Positions 17,287 to 25,466 of a stretch of DNA of 64,000 bases are shown one piece after another. Where the stretch lies: the NCBI RefSeq assembly GCF_002946835.1, contig NZ_CP026652.1:2666001-2730000 (forward strand). Direction: 5' to 3'. Below the pieces are notes generated by a model. That model was given only the letters and a program-made list of their open reading frames with translations, was not told the origin of the DNA and searched no databases. Origin of the DNA: Streptomyces dengpaensis (GTDB lineage: Bacteria; Actinomycetota; Actinomycetes; Streptomycetales; Streptomycetaceae). Position numbers and translations under genes: made by a program. The number at the start of each line of letters is the position of its first letter. Within the stretch, counting starts at the first letter, position 1.

Positions 17287-18536
17287 ACCCCCTTTCCGAT
17301 GGGCGCCAGCACCTCCGCCAGGTCCTGGCCGATCCGCTCAGCTTGCCACGGCGCCATGGCCACCTCCAGCGCCGCCAACTCCCGCCGGGCCCGTTCCGAA
17401 CCCGTTTCCACCACGATTCCGGCCGCGTGCCGCGCAAGCTCTACCGCGCGCTCCGGCTCCCGCATCGCAGCGGCAGCCATAGCCTGTCGCCCCGTCCATA
17501 CGCCGACATCCCGCCGGGACGTCGGCGGAGCTGACGGGATGACCTGTTGCCACACATGCTCAGCTTCGTGGGCCAGGCCAAGCCGTCCGTAGCACGTAGC
17601 GCGCTGCACCTCGACGTAGTGCGGAGTACGCAGGCAAGCTGTACCCCACACCTCGACGTCGACCCTGCCGAGCAGCCGCGCGGCCTTGTCGAGCAGCTCG
17701 TCGACCTGGCGCCGGTCGTTGATGAGGGAGGCACCGTGCGCCTGCTGCTGTAGCGCGAACACCTGCACTTCCGGCGACAGGTTCCGGGCGTCCATCAGCG
17801 CGCTCTCACAGAGATCCATCACGGCCGTGCCCATGCCCTGATCGGTGCGCGCCATGGCACGGTCCACCAGGGCACAGGCGACCGCTTCCCGGTCGCGGGA
17901 TCTGTGCGCGAGTTCCTGTGCGACGTCGTGCCAGCGCAGCGCCGTTACCGGATCGCCTGCGTCGAGATGGAGCCAAGCGGCGAACGTTGCGTACGCCACC
18001 CCGACGCGCGCCATTCGCTGACGAGTCGGCCACTCCGCCGTGTTGACGAGCTGGCAGATCAGGTCGCACTGAGCGACGATCGTGCCGATAAGAGCACGTG
18101 GTCCGAGCAGCATGTCCGCGCGGTAGTGGCCATCCAGTTGCTGTTCGAAGTACGGGATCAACGCAGGGTCGACGTGCCGGGGAGCGATCACTCTCGTGGT
18201 CAGCACCATGGCTGCAGCGGTGCCGACGAACATCCGGCGGTCCACGTCGGCCACCTCCTCGCGGGGTGACCTGCTCACTTCGGCATGCGCTTCCCGCCGT
18301 GTCTGCCGGGCGACTGCCGCCGCTCGATCCAGCATCGCCAGCGGGACACCGAACACGATCGCAAGATGTCTGCGGGTTTCCGGGGTCGGGATGCGCCTGT
18401 CGCGCTCCCAGCGTCCGACCTCGCGTGCGTCCTTCGTGACCGTACCGGACACCCGGCAATAATCATCAGCGGTCTGCTGCTGCGTCCAACCGCGCTCGTT
18501 GCGTAGCCGCTTGAGCAGTTGGCCAATGGTCTCCAT
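17283..18536 (-). CDS. XRE-family transcriptional regulator with TPR-like C-terminus
   Basis: About 417 aa. Residues 1-60 form a Cro/C1 helix-turn-helix (IGQLLKRLRNERGWTQQQTA ... EVGRWERDRRIPTPETRR). The rest is helical, with Ala/Leu-rich repeats suggestive of TPRs, as in streptomycete regulators that sense peptides or partner proteins. A stretch AAAMVLTTRVIAP near residue 110 is mildly hydrophobic. ATG at 18536 follows two in-frame GTGs and is the start of the domain. It is divergent from three small genes beginning at 18712 and coupled to the PCD-like gene downstream. The 175-bp divergent gap is the likely operator region. Confidence 0.82.
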   Translation of the reverse strand: METIGQLLKRLRNERGWTQQQTADDYCRVSGTVTKDAREVGRWERDRRIPTPETRRHLAIVFGVPLAMLDRAAAVARQTRREAHAEVSRSPREEVADVDRRMFVGTAAAMVLTTRVIAPRHVDPALIPYFEQQLDGHYRADMLLGPRALIGTIVAQCDLICQLVNTAEWPTRQRMARVGVAYATFAAWLHLDAGDPVTALRWHDVAQELAHRSRDREAVACALVDRAMARTDQGMGTAVMDLCESALMDARNLSPEVQVFALQQQAHGASLINDRRQVDELLDKAARLLGRVDVEVWGTACLRTPHYVEVQRATCYGRLGLAHEAEHVWQQVIPSAPPTSRRDVGVWTGRQAMAAAAMREPERAVELARHAAGIVVETGSERARRELAALEVAMAPWQAERIGQDLAEVLAPIGKGV

Positions 18537-18711
18537 CACCACGGTGCCTCCGTCCTGGCCCCCATTCTGGCCCCCCAATTGGCCCGTAGACAGGCTCCTC
18601 CCCAAAACCAACTGCCCGGCTTTCCTGGACAGAGGGCTAAACCCACAAGACCCCCGCGACCGTGCGACCGGTCCGTGGGCGTGGCCACCAGCTATCGAGG
18701 AGCTGACGACA

Positions 18712-19050
18712 GTGAGCATTATCCACACGTACGTGCGGTGGGTGCTGGGCGTGTTCGCGACTGGCAGGGGCAAGCGCCGGGCCGACTCCCGCCCCGCCGC
18801 ATCCGCCCCCGCCACCCGCCCAGAGGCACCCCGTATCCCGACTTCCCGATTTCGCGACTTCCCACCCCGCGTTTCTCCGTCCGGGGAGGATGCGCCGCTC
18901 GACGGCCGTGCTGCGGCCCTGCGGCCGTATGTGCTTGAGGTCGAGCGGGAGCCGGCGCGGCAGCACCGGCGCCGTGTTGCCTTGGTCCTCGCAGCGGACT
19001 TCGGCGTGGACCTTGACCAGCATGTGGTCGGCGCTGAAGGAGTGGCGTGA
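18712..19050 (+). CDS. Small conserved streptomycete protein of unknown function (first of three overlapping genes)
   Basis: 112 aa. GTG at 18712 follows GAGGAG by nine bases. It begins VSIIHTYVRWVLGVFATGRG, a possible membrane-associated helix, continues through a Pro/Arg-rich linker, and ends RRRVALVLAADFGVDLDQHV. This two-block shape is familiar from small genes beside XRE regulators in other Streptomyces (recalled, not checked). The stop overlaps the next start (TGATG). Function unknown. Confidence 0.68.
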   Translation: MSIIHTYVRWVLGVFATGRGKRRADSRPAASAPATRPEAPRIPTSRFRDFPPRVSPSGEDAPLDGRAAALRPYVLEVEREPARQHRRRVALVLAADFGVDLDQHVVGAEGVA

Positions 19051-19265
19051 TGGGGTCGACGGGAATGCGGCCACAGCGGACCGGGGGCCAGGTCGAGGAG
19101 CCGGGGTGGCGGTCGGCGGAATGCACGGTGGCCACGCGGCCGGGCTATGAAGATCTACACGAAGAGTGCCGCCGGACGGCGGATGTGCCGTTGCCCCACA
19201 CGGTCGGCGTGCTGCTGGTGCGGCGCTGTCCGTGCTCCTGCCACACACCGGGAGACGGCCGGTGA
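19050..19265 (+). CDS. Small Cys-containing protein of unknown function
   Basis: 71 aa, ATG at 19050 (TGATG overlap with the preceding stop), GAAGGAG seven bases upstream. The C-terminus has VLLVRRCPCSCHTPGD, a C-x-C-x-C-H cluster that could bind a metal ion, with a further Cys at HEECRRT. The stop overlaps the next GTG. Coupled translation with both neighbours suggests the three products work together. Confidence 0.62.
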   Translation: MGSTGMRPQRTGGQVEEPGWRSAECTVATRPGYEDLHEECRRTADVPLPHTVGVLLVRRCPCSCHTPGDGR

Positions 19266-19468
19266 ACGCGGGGAAGCGGCCCGAGCCGGGTGCCTCACGC
19301 ATGACCATCGTCACGTACCGGATCGGCCCCGATGGGGAACACACCATGCCGTCGAAGCGGATCACGGTCACGGCCGACCCAGACCCGGAACGGCTCGCCA
19401 CCCCTCTCACATGGCCTGCGTGCCAGTGCCCGCGCTGCCGCACCGGGAACGGGCCCCGCGCCCGGTAA
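19262..19468 (+). CDS. Small protein with C-x-C-x-x-C cluster
   Basis: 68 aa from GTG 19262 (GTGA overlap). It contains MTIVTYRIGPDGEHTMPSKR, a short beta-like segment, and PACQCPRC, a C-x-C-x-x-C cluster likely to bind zinc. An alternative start is the internal ATG at 19301, which would give about 55 aa. No family assigned. Third member of the operon divergent from the XRE regulator. Confidence 0.55.
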   Translation: MNAGKRPEPGASRMTIVTYRIGPDGEHTMPSKRITVTADPDPERLATPLTWPACQCPRCRTGNGPRAR

Positions 19469-19536
19469 CCGCCCTGATCGGCCGTCCGCCCCGCGTCCTG
19501 CTGCCAGGCGGGAGCGCGATCTACGATAGACAGAAC

Positions 19537-19574
19537 ACATGAGGTCCCAGGAGCGGGCTCCTGGGACCTCATGT
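19537..19574. terminator. Bidirectional hairpin terminator between the small operon and the immunity gene
   Basis: Perfect 17-bp stem (ACATGAGGTCCCAGGAG and complement) with a CGGG loop, between convergent genes ending at 19468 and 19591. Confidence 0.85.
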
Positions 19575-19590
19575 TGGCCATTTCCAATTC

Positions 19591-20013
19591 TCAAATATGC
19601 AGTTCCGCCGGAAACTTATCCGGGTTTCCGTAAGTTAGCACTCTGCGCAGCCCATCGCGGAGGTTCTGTACATCAGAACCGGGTGCGATATCGAGAGTCA
19701 TTTCCTGGTCCGGAAGGGAGAGTGCGCCAACTGCCTCAGAGGTGAAGCGGAAGGAGATTTGATCTGCCGACAGGGCGACACTTTCGATTCCTCCGTAGTG
19801 GACTCCCCCTGTCTCGTTGACGACGCAGTAGCTGTCCAGGCCTAGCCTTCGCTCCTGCTCGCCAGGTTCTTCCAAGCCGCTCTGGAGGGTGAGATAGCGC
19901 CCCTCGCCGTATTCATCCTCGGCGATTCCTACAATAAAGCAGGAATCCGGCACATTCTCCTGTACGGCCACGACTCTGACGAGCCACTCAGGACGGTTCA
20001 CCGCGTTGCTCAC
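19591..20013 (-). CDS. Imm10-like immunity protein
   Basis: 140 aa. GTG at 20013 shares GTGA with the stop of the RHS toxin gene, so toxin and immunity are translationally coupled. The sequence follows the Imm10 pattern as remembered: early FIVGIAEDEYGEGRYLTLQ, then DSYCVVNETGGVHYGGIESV, a Phe/Leu-rich strand pair and a C-terminal helix (LRDGLRRVLTYG). Imm10 proteins are predicted antidotes in polymorphic toxin systems. Expected role: neutralising the deaminase tip encoded immediately upstream. Confidence 0.78.
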   Translation of the reverse strand: MSNAVNRPEWLVRVVAVQENVPDSCFIVGIAEDEYGEGRYLTLQSGLEEPGEQERRLGLDSYCVVNETGGVHYGGIESVALSADQISFRFTSEAVGALSLPDQEMTLDIAPGSDVQNLRDGLRRVLTYGNPDKFPAELHI

Positions 20014-23000
20014 CCCGCACTGCTCCAGGTTTCTTGCTCCCAAACGTACACGAACGTTGCTCCTGTTTCGGCGGCCGCGCGCCTCATGGAGCCTTGGCAC
20101 TGCGTGCATGGCGGATTGGTGCCCGCGATCGTCACGATGTCACCAGGTTTCACCGGGGCCAGGTTCGCGTAGCGATCTCCCGAGATCTTGACGTGTGGAC
20201 TTGCACCCGACATGCGCGTCACACGACTCTCGGTATGACTGGCTTGTGAATTGTTGGGGAACCCGAGGGCCTTCTCCTCTGGCGTCTGGGTCCCGCTCCG
20301 AAGGGAGTATGAGTTCGTCAACTTGCCCTCCGCGCTTCGGACCTCCACCCCTGCCCAGTGAGTGGTCTTCGATGTCGGCCCGACGATACTGCCAGCGTAA
20401 GGCTTGTTTGGGCGCCCATAACTGGGCCTGTGCCCGAAGATCGCTGCGAGCGCGCTGGGGACTCGATAGTAATCACTGTTGAGGTCATATCCGGCCTCGC
20501 TCGCTACCCAGTTGTCGAACTGGTTTCCGTAATCGCAGCCGGGCATTCCTGGGCCGCCGTATCCGCGGCAGTCACTGTCGAAAATCCATCCGGCGTATTC
20601 CGCCATATGCGGAACGTTGCTGACCGCGCCGTAAAACAGCTCGCCGGTACCTGAGCAAAAGCTGGCGAGAAATCCCCAGGATCCACACCCTTTTGAATCC
20701 CCAGGCCCCTTTTTGAGCCCGCCGCCACCACTGCTGGTGTTTCCTGAACTGCTGGTGGAAGCTGTGCCGCTGCTATCAGGGTCTGCGTAGACAGTCGAGC
20801 ATGAGCCGTGGTGGCAGCTGCCGCCGCCCGGGTTGTTCGGGTCGATGGGGCCGTCCGTGATGATCTCGCCTGATCCGTCGCCCTTGGGGGTGCCGACTCC
20901 GCAGACGTCTGCGAAGCACAGACCGGTGGGGTCGGACTGGGTGATAGGCGAGTTGCCGGCATAGCTGTAGCCGTTGAGCGACTGGTGCTGGTCGACCGAC
21001 AGGACCGGGTCGACGTTGATGAACTGGCCGATTCCCGGGTCGTATTCGCGGGCTCCGATGTGGGTCAGTCCTGTTGCTTCGTCGGCGGGCTTGCCCAGGA
21101 AGGCTTTGTCGTCGGGCCAGTTGGTGGCCTTCGGGCCGCGTGAGGCGCCGAACGGTGTCGTGTAGCGCTTCGTGACCGCGTACGTCGTGGCGTCCAGGGC
21201 GATGCTGGAGGTGCCGTGGTGGTCGGCGGCCAGGAAGTTCAGCTTGGTGCCCGGAGTGCCCGACACGGCGGTGCGGACGGCGATGGTCTGGCCCGCGGCC
21301 GTGTAGTAGCGGGTGCCGGACAGGGTCTTGGCGGTGCCCTTGACCGTCAGGCGGACTTCCGTGCCGCCGAGGTAGAGGATCGTGTCGCCGTCGCCCTTCG
21401 CGCGGCGGATGAGGAGTTCACCGCCGGCGTCGTAGAGGTAGCCCGCCTCCTTCGCGCCCTCGGTGGTTGTGGCGAGCTTGCCCTCGCTGTTCCAGTTCAG
21501 GGTCTGCTGAGCCGCCGTACCCGGGCGCCCGGTGGTGTTGCCGGTCGGGTCGTATGTGTACGTTCCCGCCGTGGCGCCGGTGGTCCTGGCCAGCGGGTGC
21601 GGCTGCCCCGCGGTTGTGCCGTACTCGTATGTCGTGGTGCTGTCGCCCGAGGCGGCGTGCTTGGTCTCGGTCTTGCGCTGTCCCGCGTCGTTGTACGTGT
21701 ACGAAGTCCAGTACGGAGCCTGACCGTCAATGTTCCCCACGGCGCGGCCCGAGGCCGCGCAGTCCGCCGTCTTCGGGGTCCAGGACTCCGTCAGGCGCCG
21801 GTACCCGTCGTAGGTGAAGCACTGGTAGTCGGCCTTGGTCGTGCCGCCCTGGGTCGTGCCGTCGAAGACCGACGTCACATTGCCCGCGTCGTCCTGGGTG
21901 AAGTTCAGGTCCTGGGGCATGTAGGCGTGGACGTCGTCGGTGACGTACGCGCGGGTCAGGCGACGGAAGCCGGGCTCGTACGTGTAGTTGACGTACGCCT
22001 TCTTCGCCGAGCTGGTCGGGTCGGTGCCGAGGATGAGCTGGGTCAGGTCGCCCTGCGGTGAATAGGCCACGTCCTGCCGGTAGTTGGTGGTGCCCTGGGA
22101 GCTCAGCACCTGCCCGGTGGCGTTGTACTTGTAGCTGACCGTCTCGGTTGCCAGGCCGCCGACGGCTGGCTCGGTGGCCCCCTTCAGAGTGCCGTCCAGG
22201 TTGTAGTTGCCGCTGAAGGACAGCATCTTGGCCACGCCCGCCGCGACCAGCGGTTCACTGTCGGGGAGCTGTAGTTCACTGGCGGTGGCGCGGTAGAGGC
22301 TGTCGAAGGTCTTGACCTTCTGGGTGTACGCCTTGGTGAGGCTGCCGTCGTAGCGTACGGCCGTGTCCTGCTGGCCCTTGGCCACGGCGTCGTAGCCCCA
22401 GAACGCCAGCTTGTTGGCGTCCGTCCGCTCGGTCTGCCACTTGGCAGTCTTGCGACTGAGTTCGTCGTAGCCGTAGAGCAGCTTCTTGCCCGCCGCGTCC
22501 GTCGTCCAGTCGACCCGGTCGAGACTGTCGTACGCCGTGTGCGACGCACCCTTGTCTGGGTCAACGGCATCCACCTGGCGACCGAAAAGGTCATACGCGT
22601 ATGACCACTGGGCGTCGTCCGGACCCGTGATGGTCTTCTGCTGACCGGCCGGGGTGTATGTGTAGTCAGTCGCGGTGTACGAGGTGCCCGTGGGCTGCGG
22701 GCCGGCGTACTCACGGCGCTGCGTGGTCTGGCCGAGCGCGTTGGTGATGACCGAGGTGGCCTGGCCGCCTGTGGCGGCCGAGGTGGACACTATGTCACCG
22801 GTGTACGTGTTGTTGATCGTCACCCGGCGCACGAGCGGGTCGCCGTTGGTGGAGAGGTCCCGACCGCTGGTGACCGTCTGGCTGACACGGCCCGCCGCGT
22901 CGTACGTGGTGTTGGTCTCGATCGGCGCCTGGCCCCCGTCGGTCTCCACGAACTGGCCGTTGGGCGCCGTGGTCGAGTCCCAGATGTCGCTGCGGGTGCC

Positions 23001-24413
23001 GACGACGAGGCCGCGCGAGTCGTAGAGCGTCAGGGAGACGAGCCGTCCGCCACGTGGTGTGGGGGTCTGGACCTGTCGGGGTCGCAGCAGGGAGTCGTAG
23101 AGCTCGTAGGTCGTGTTGTAGCCCGACCCGTCACCCTTGATGGCACCCGTCGACACCCAGGAGATGTCAGTGGCGTTGCTCGTGACGTGGTAGCCGTAGA
23201 CGTAGTTGGGCGTGGCGTTCAGGACGCGCAGCCGATTGGGCAGCCAGACCTGGGTGGTGCGCCCGAGGCTGTCGTACGTGGTCTCGGTGACCTTGTTGTT
23301 GGGGTCGGTGACCTTGGTCGGAGAGCCGGTCGCGAAGTCCACCAGCGTTGTCGTCTGGTAGGTCTTGGCGTCGGTGACGGTCGTGGAGGTCAGTGGGCCG
23401 ACAGCCGCCGGGGTGTAGGCGGTGGTGGCCACCGTCAGGTCGTTGGTGTCCTTGACCACCGTGGGACGGCCCAGGGTGTCGTAGTCGGTGGTGGCAATCC
23501 TCTGCCAGCTCGGGGTGCCATCGGCCGCGTAGGACTTCACCCGGCCCGCCCACTGGGCCTCGCCCTTGGTCGGGGTCTGGGTGGTCGTATAGGTCTTGGA
23601 GTCGTAGGCGGTCGCCGTGTCCGAGATGACGTCGCCGGCGCGAGTGGAGTCGGTCGGCAGATCCAGGTCCGCGTTCAGCGTCGCGCAGGGCTTGGCCACC
23701 ACGCGGACACGGGAGATCAGCCCGTTGATGCCGACCGTGTCGTTGCGGGCGTAGGTGTTACGGGTGCACTTCTCGTCCCCGTCGACAGCGTCGTCGCCGC
23801 TGTCATCGACCCTGGACGCCATCCCGTAGCTGTCATACGTGGTCACGATGGTGCGGACGCGATCCCGCGGAGTGATGCCGCTCGTGATGTTGGTACGCGT
23901 GTGGGTGGCGCCCGTGCGCACGTAGTACGCCTCGGTATCCGCGTACGACTTGTGCTGGGTGGCCGTTTTCTGTGACCAGGGGTCGTTGACCGTGCCGGAG
24001 ACTTCGTCCGCGCCGTTGTAGGTGACGGACTCCCGGGTGAAACCGGCGTACTGGTCGGAGTCGGTGATCTCGCCGGCCTTGATACCGGTCACGGTGGCGG
24101 TTTTGCGCTGGTCCTTGTCCGGGGTCTTGCCGTCCGGCCCCAGGACGCGGTCGCCGTTCATACCGCGCAGGTAGACGGTGACGGCCTTGGACTGTGTGCC
24201 GTTCGGTGCGCCGGTGATGTGGGTGACCTCGCCGAAGCCTCGCCATACCGACCAGGTGCGCTCCTTCTCCGGAGTGAGCGGGTCCTCGTTGTAGTGCCAG
24301 GCTCCACCGCCGGAGTACAGGTAGGTGTGCTGCACCGCTTCCCCGTCGAACAGGACCCGGAAGCCGTCCGCGTCTGGTGTGAGGAGACTTGGCCGACGAT
24401 CTGGCCAGGGCAA
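20010..24413 (-). CDS. RHS-repeat protein with C-terminal deaminase-type toxin, 5' truncated
   Basis: 1,467 codons from a TTG at 24413. About 1,130 residues of YD-repeat RHS shell end in GAREYDPGIGQF ... SDPTG. The variable tip (about 290 aa) has a Cys-rich linker, a Gly-Tyr region, then a deaminase-like end: SHTESRV (H-x-E, zinc ligand and catalytic Glu) and about 35 residues on TNPPCTQCQG (PCxxC zinc ligands), finishing near WEQETW. These are the zinc motifs of nucleic-acid deaminase toxins (Pput_2613-like, from memory). No signal peptide or usual N-terminal domains: the 5' end abuts an inverted RHS scrap, so the gene appears truncated. Confidence 0.82.
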   Translation of the reverse strand: MPWPDRRPSLLTPDADGFRVLFDGEAVQHTYLYSGGGAWHYNEDPLTPEKERTWSVWRGFGEVTHITGAPNGTQSKAVTVYLRGMNGDRVLGPDGKTPDKDQRKTATVTGIKAGEITDSDQYAGFTRESVTYNGADEVSGTVNDPWSQKTATQHKSYADTEAYYVRTGATHTRTNITSGITPRDRVRTIVTTYDSYGMASRVDDSGDDAVDGDEKCTRNTYARNDTVGINGLISRVRVVAKPCATLNADLDLPTDSTRAGDVISDTATAYDSKTYTTTQTPTKGEAQWAGRVKSYAADGTPSWQRIATTDYDTLGRPTVVKDTNDLTVATTAYTPAAVGPLTSTTVTDAKTYQTTTLVDFATGSPTKVTDPNNKVTETTYDSLGRTTQVWLPNRLRVLNATPNYVYGYHVTSNATDISWVSTGAIKGDGSGYNTTYELYDSLLRPRQVQTPTPRGGRLVSLTLYDSRGLVVGTRSDIWDSTTAPNGQFVETDGGQAPIETNTTYDAAGRVSQTVTSGRDLSTNGDPLVRRVTINNTYTGDIVSTSAATGGQATSVITNALGQTTQRREYAGPQPTGTSYTATDYTYTPAGQQKTITGPDDAQWSYAYDLFGRQVDAVDPDKGASHTAYDSLDRVDWTTDAAGKKLLYGYDELSRKTAKWQTERTDANKLAFWGYDAVAKGQQDTAVRYDGSLTKAYTQKVKTFDSLYRATASELQLPDSEPLVAAGVAKMLSFSGNYNLDGTLKGATEPAVGGLATETVSYKYNATGQVLSSQGTTNYRQDVAYSPQGDLTQLILGTDPTSSAKKAYVNYTYEPGFRRLTRAYVTDDVHAYMPQDLNFTQDDAGNVTSVFDGTTQGGTTKADYQCFTYDGYRRLTESWTPKTADCAASGRAVGNIDGQAPYWTSYTYNDAGQRKTETKHAASGDSTTTYEYGTTAGQPHPLARTTGATAGTYTYDPTGNTTGRPGTAAQQTLNWNSEGKLATTTEGAKEAGYLYDAGGELLIRRAKGDGDTILYLGGTEVRLTVKGTAKTLSGTRYYTAAGQTIAVRTAVSGTPGTKLNFLAADHHGTSSIALDATTYAVTKRYTTPFGASRGPKATNWPDDKAFLGKPADEATGLTHIGAREYDPGIGQFINVDPVLSVDQHQSLNGYSYAGNSPITQSDPTGLCFADVCGVGTPKGDGSGEIITDGPIDPNNPGGGSCHHGSCSTVYADPDSSGTASTSSSGNTSSGGGGLKKGPGDSKGCGSWGFLASFCSGTGELFYGAVSNVPHMAEYAGWIFDSDCRGYGGPGMPGCDYGNQFDNWVASEAGYDLNSDYYRVPSALAAIFGHRPSYGRPNKPYAGSIVGPTSKTTHWAGVEVRSAEGKLTNSYSLRSGTQTPEEKALGFPNNSQASHTESRVTRMSGASPHVKISGDRYANLAPVKPGDIVTIAGTNPPCTQCQGSMRRAAAETGATFVYVWEQETWSSAG
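21021..22235 (-). repeat. RHS core direct repeat, copy B
   Basis: Partner of copy A at 15330-16544, same strand, same length. Here the repeat lies inside the long RHS frame and continues upstream into unrepeated core, so B is the parental-type context and A the partial copy. Confidence 0.88.
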
Positions 24414-24451
24414 AGGCGGAGAACGCCGAAGTCCTGTTCGCCGACCGAGCG

Positions 24452-24594
24452 ACTACAACCTGGACGGCACCCTCGGCGGGGCCACTGAGCCCGCCGTCGG
24501 CGGGCTGGCCACCGAGATGGTCAGCTACAAGTACAACGCCACCGGGCAGCTGCTGAGCTCCCAGGGCACCACCAACTACCTGCAGGACGTGGCC
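24452..24594 (+). repeat. Inverted fragment of RHS core
   Basis: On the + strand this encodes NLDGTLGGATEPAVGGLA and SYKYNATGQLLSSQGTTNY, the counterpart of minus-strand sequence near 22068-22207 and 16377-16516 with some substitutions. It is an inverted third copy sitting directly at the truncated 5' end of the long RHS gene. It points to an inversion or template-switch event that removed the N-terminal part of the gene. Confidence 0.8.
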
Positions 24595-24677
24595 TCTTCG
24601 CGCCCGGCCGCAGTGTCCACGCGGTGGGTCGCCGGGACGGGGATCGCGGAAGGTGACACGAACCGGATCACGAGACA

Positions 24678-25265
24678 CTAGTCGCGAGGGAACTCGTCCG
24701 TCTTGAGGGTGAGGCCGACCACCTGGTCAGTGAGGTCCACCGGGTCGCCGAACGCGATCTTCGTCTCGGTGGTGTAGTCGCCGTCCTTGGGCTGAGTGAA
24801 AAGGCGGCACCGGGCCTGGTAGGGATCGACGATGAGGTAGACGGGGACTTCAGCGAGCGCGTACGTGAGTTTCTTGGTGCCGTAGTCATTGGCGGCGGTG
24901 TCCTTGGAGATGACCTCGGCCACGAACTCGACATCCTGGTAGCGCCAGCGGCCCTTGCTGTCCTTCACCGACTGATCGGCCATCGCCGCCACGTCGCAGG
25001 CGAAACCGTTCAGGTGCCCGGGAAAGTCGATCCGCACGTCCGACGCCAGCCGCTTGCGGTCGTACCTGCCGCGGAGTTGCTCCGCGATGCCGAGGATGAT
25101 CTCCCAGTGCGTTTGCCGCTGTGGTGACATGAAGATGTTCCCCCCGACGATCTCGACCTTCGTTCCCTCGGGGACGGGCATCTTCTCGAGCCACTCGAAC
25201 ATGACGTCCAGAGTCAGCTCGCCGCTTTCCTCGGCCATCTCGATCCTGTCTTCAAGGACGGTCAT
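24678..25265 (-). CDS. Uma2 family (DUF820) endonuclease-like protein
   Basis: 195 aa, typical length. It has VEIVGGNIFMSPQRQTHWEI, DVRIDFPGHLNGFACDVAAM and FVAEVISKDTAANDYGTKKL: the D...E-V-x-S...D...K arrangement of the Uma2 restriction-endonuclease-like fold. ATG at 25265 follows GGGGAGGAG by six bases, so it is probably expressed. Biological role of the family is unclear; they are abundant in actinobacteria and cyanobacteria. Stands alone between the RHS scrap and gene remnants. Confidence 0.85.
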   Translation of the reverse strand: MTVLEDRIEMAEESGELTLDVMFEWLEKMPVPEGTKVEIVGGNIFMSPQRQTHWEIILGIAEQLRGRYDRKRLASDVRIDFPGHLNGFACDVAAMADQSVKDSKGRWRYQDVEFVAEVISKDTAANDYGTKKLTYALAEVPVYLIVDPYQARCRLFTQPKDGDYTTETKIAFGDPVDLTDQVVGLTLKTDEFPRD

Positions 25266-25353
25266 CGTGGCGCTCCTCCCCGGCCGCGACTCGGTCGAGT
25301 GCAGCCGCGCAGTTCAACGATACGTATGGTGACCGGGGTACGCCCAGATTCGG

Positions 25354-25466
25354 TCAGGCGGTTCCGGCCGGGTACGGCTCGCCCAGGTGCCACGCCTGGT
25401 ACATCGCCTCCGCGAAGCCTTCCGCGATCTTGTGTTCGCCGCTCGCGTTCGGGTGCGTGCCGTCAC
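25354..25466 (-). pseudogene. C-terminal remnant of an SGNH/GDSL hydrolase
   Basis: The reverse strand reads DGTHPNASGEHKIAEGFAEA followed by MYQAWHLGEPYPAGTA and a TGA at 25356-25354. DGxHPN is block V of SGNH hydrolases, with the catalytic Asp and His. The frame breaks where IS4-type transposase sequence begins at about 25461, so only the last 37 codons survive. Confidence 0.75.

Noticed and set aside
18637..19587. Minus-strand 316-codon frame opposite the three small genes
   Set aside because: No ribosome site or family match; the + strand genes have good ribosome sites and coupled overlaps.
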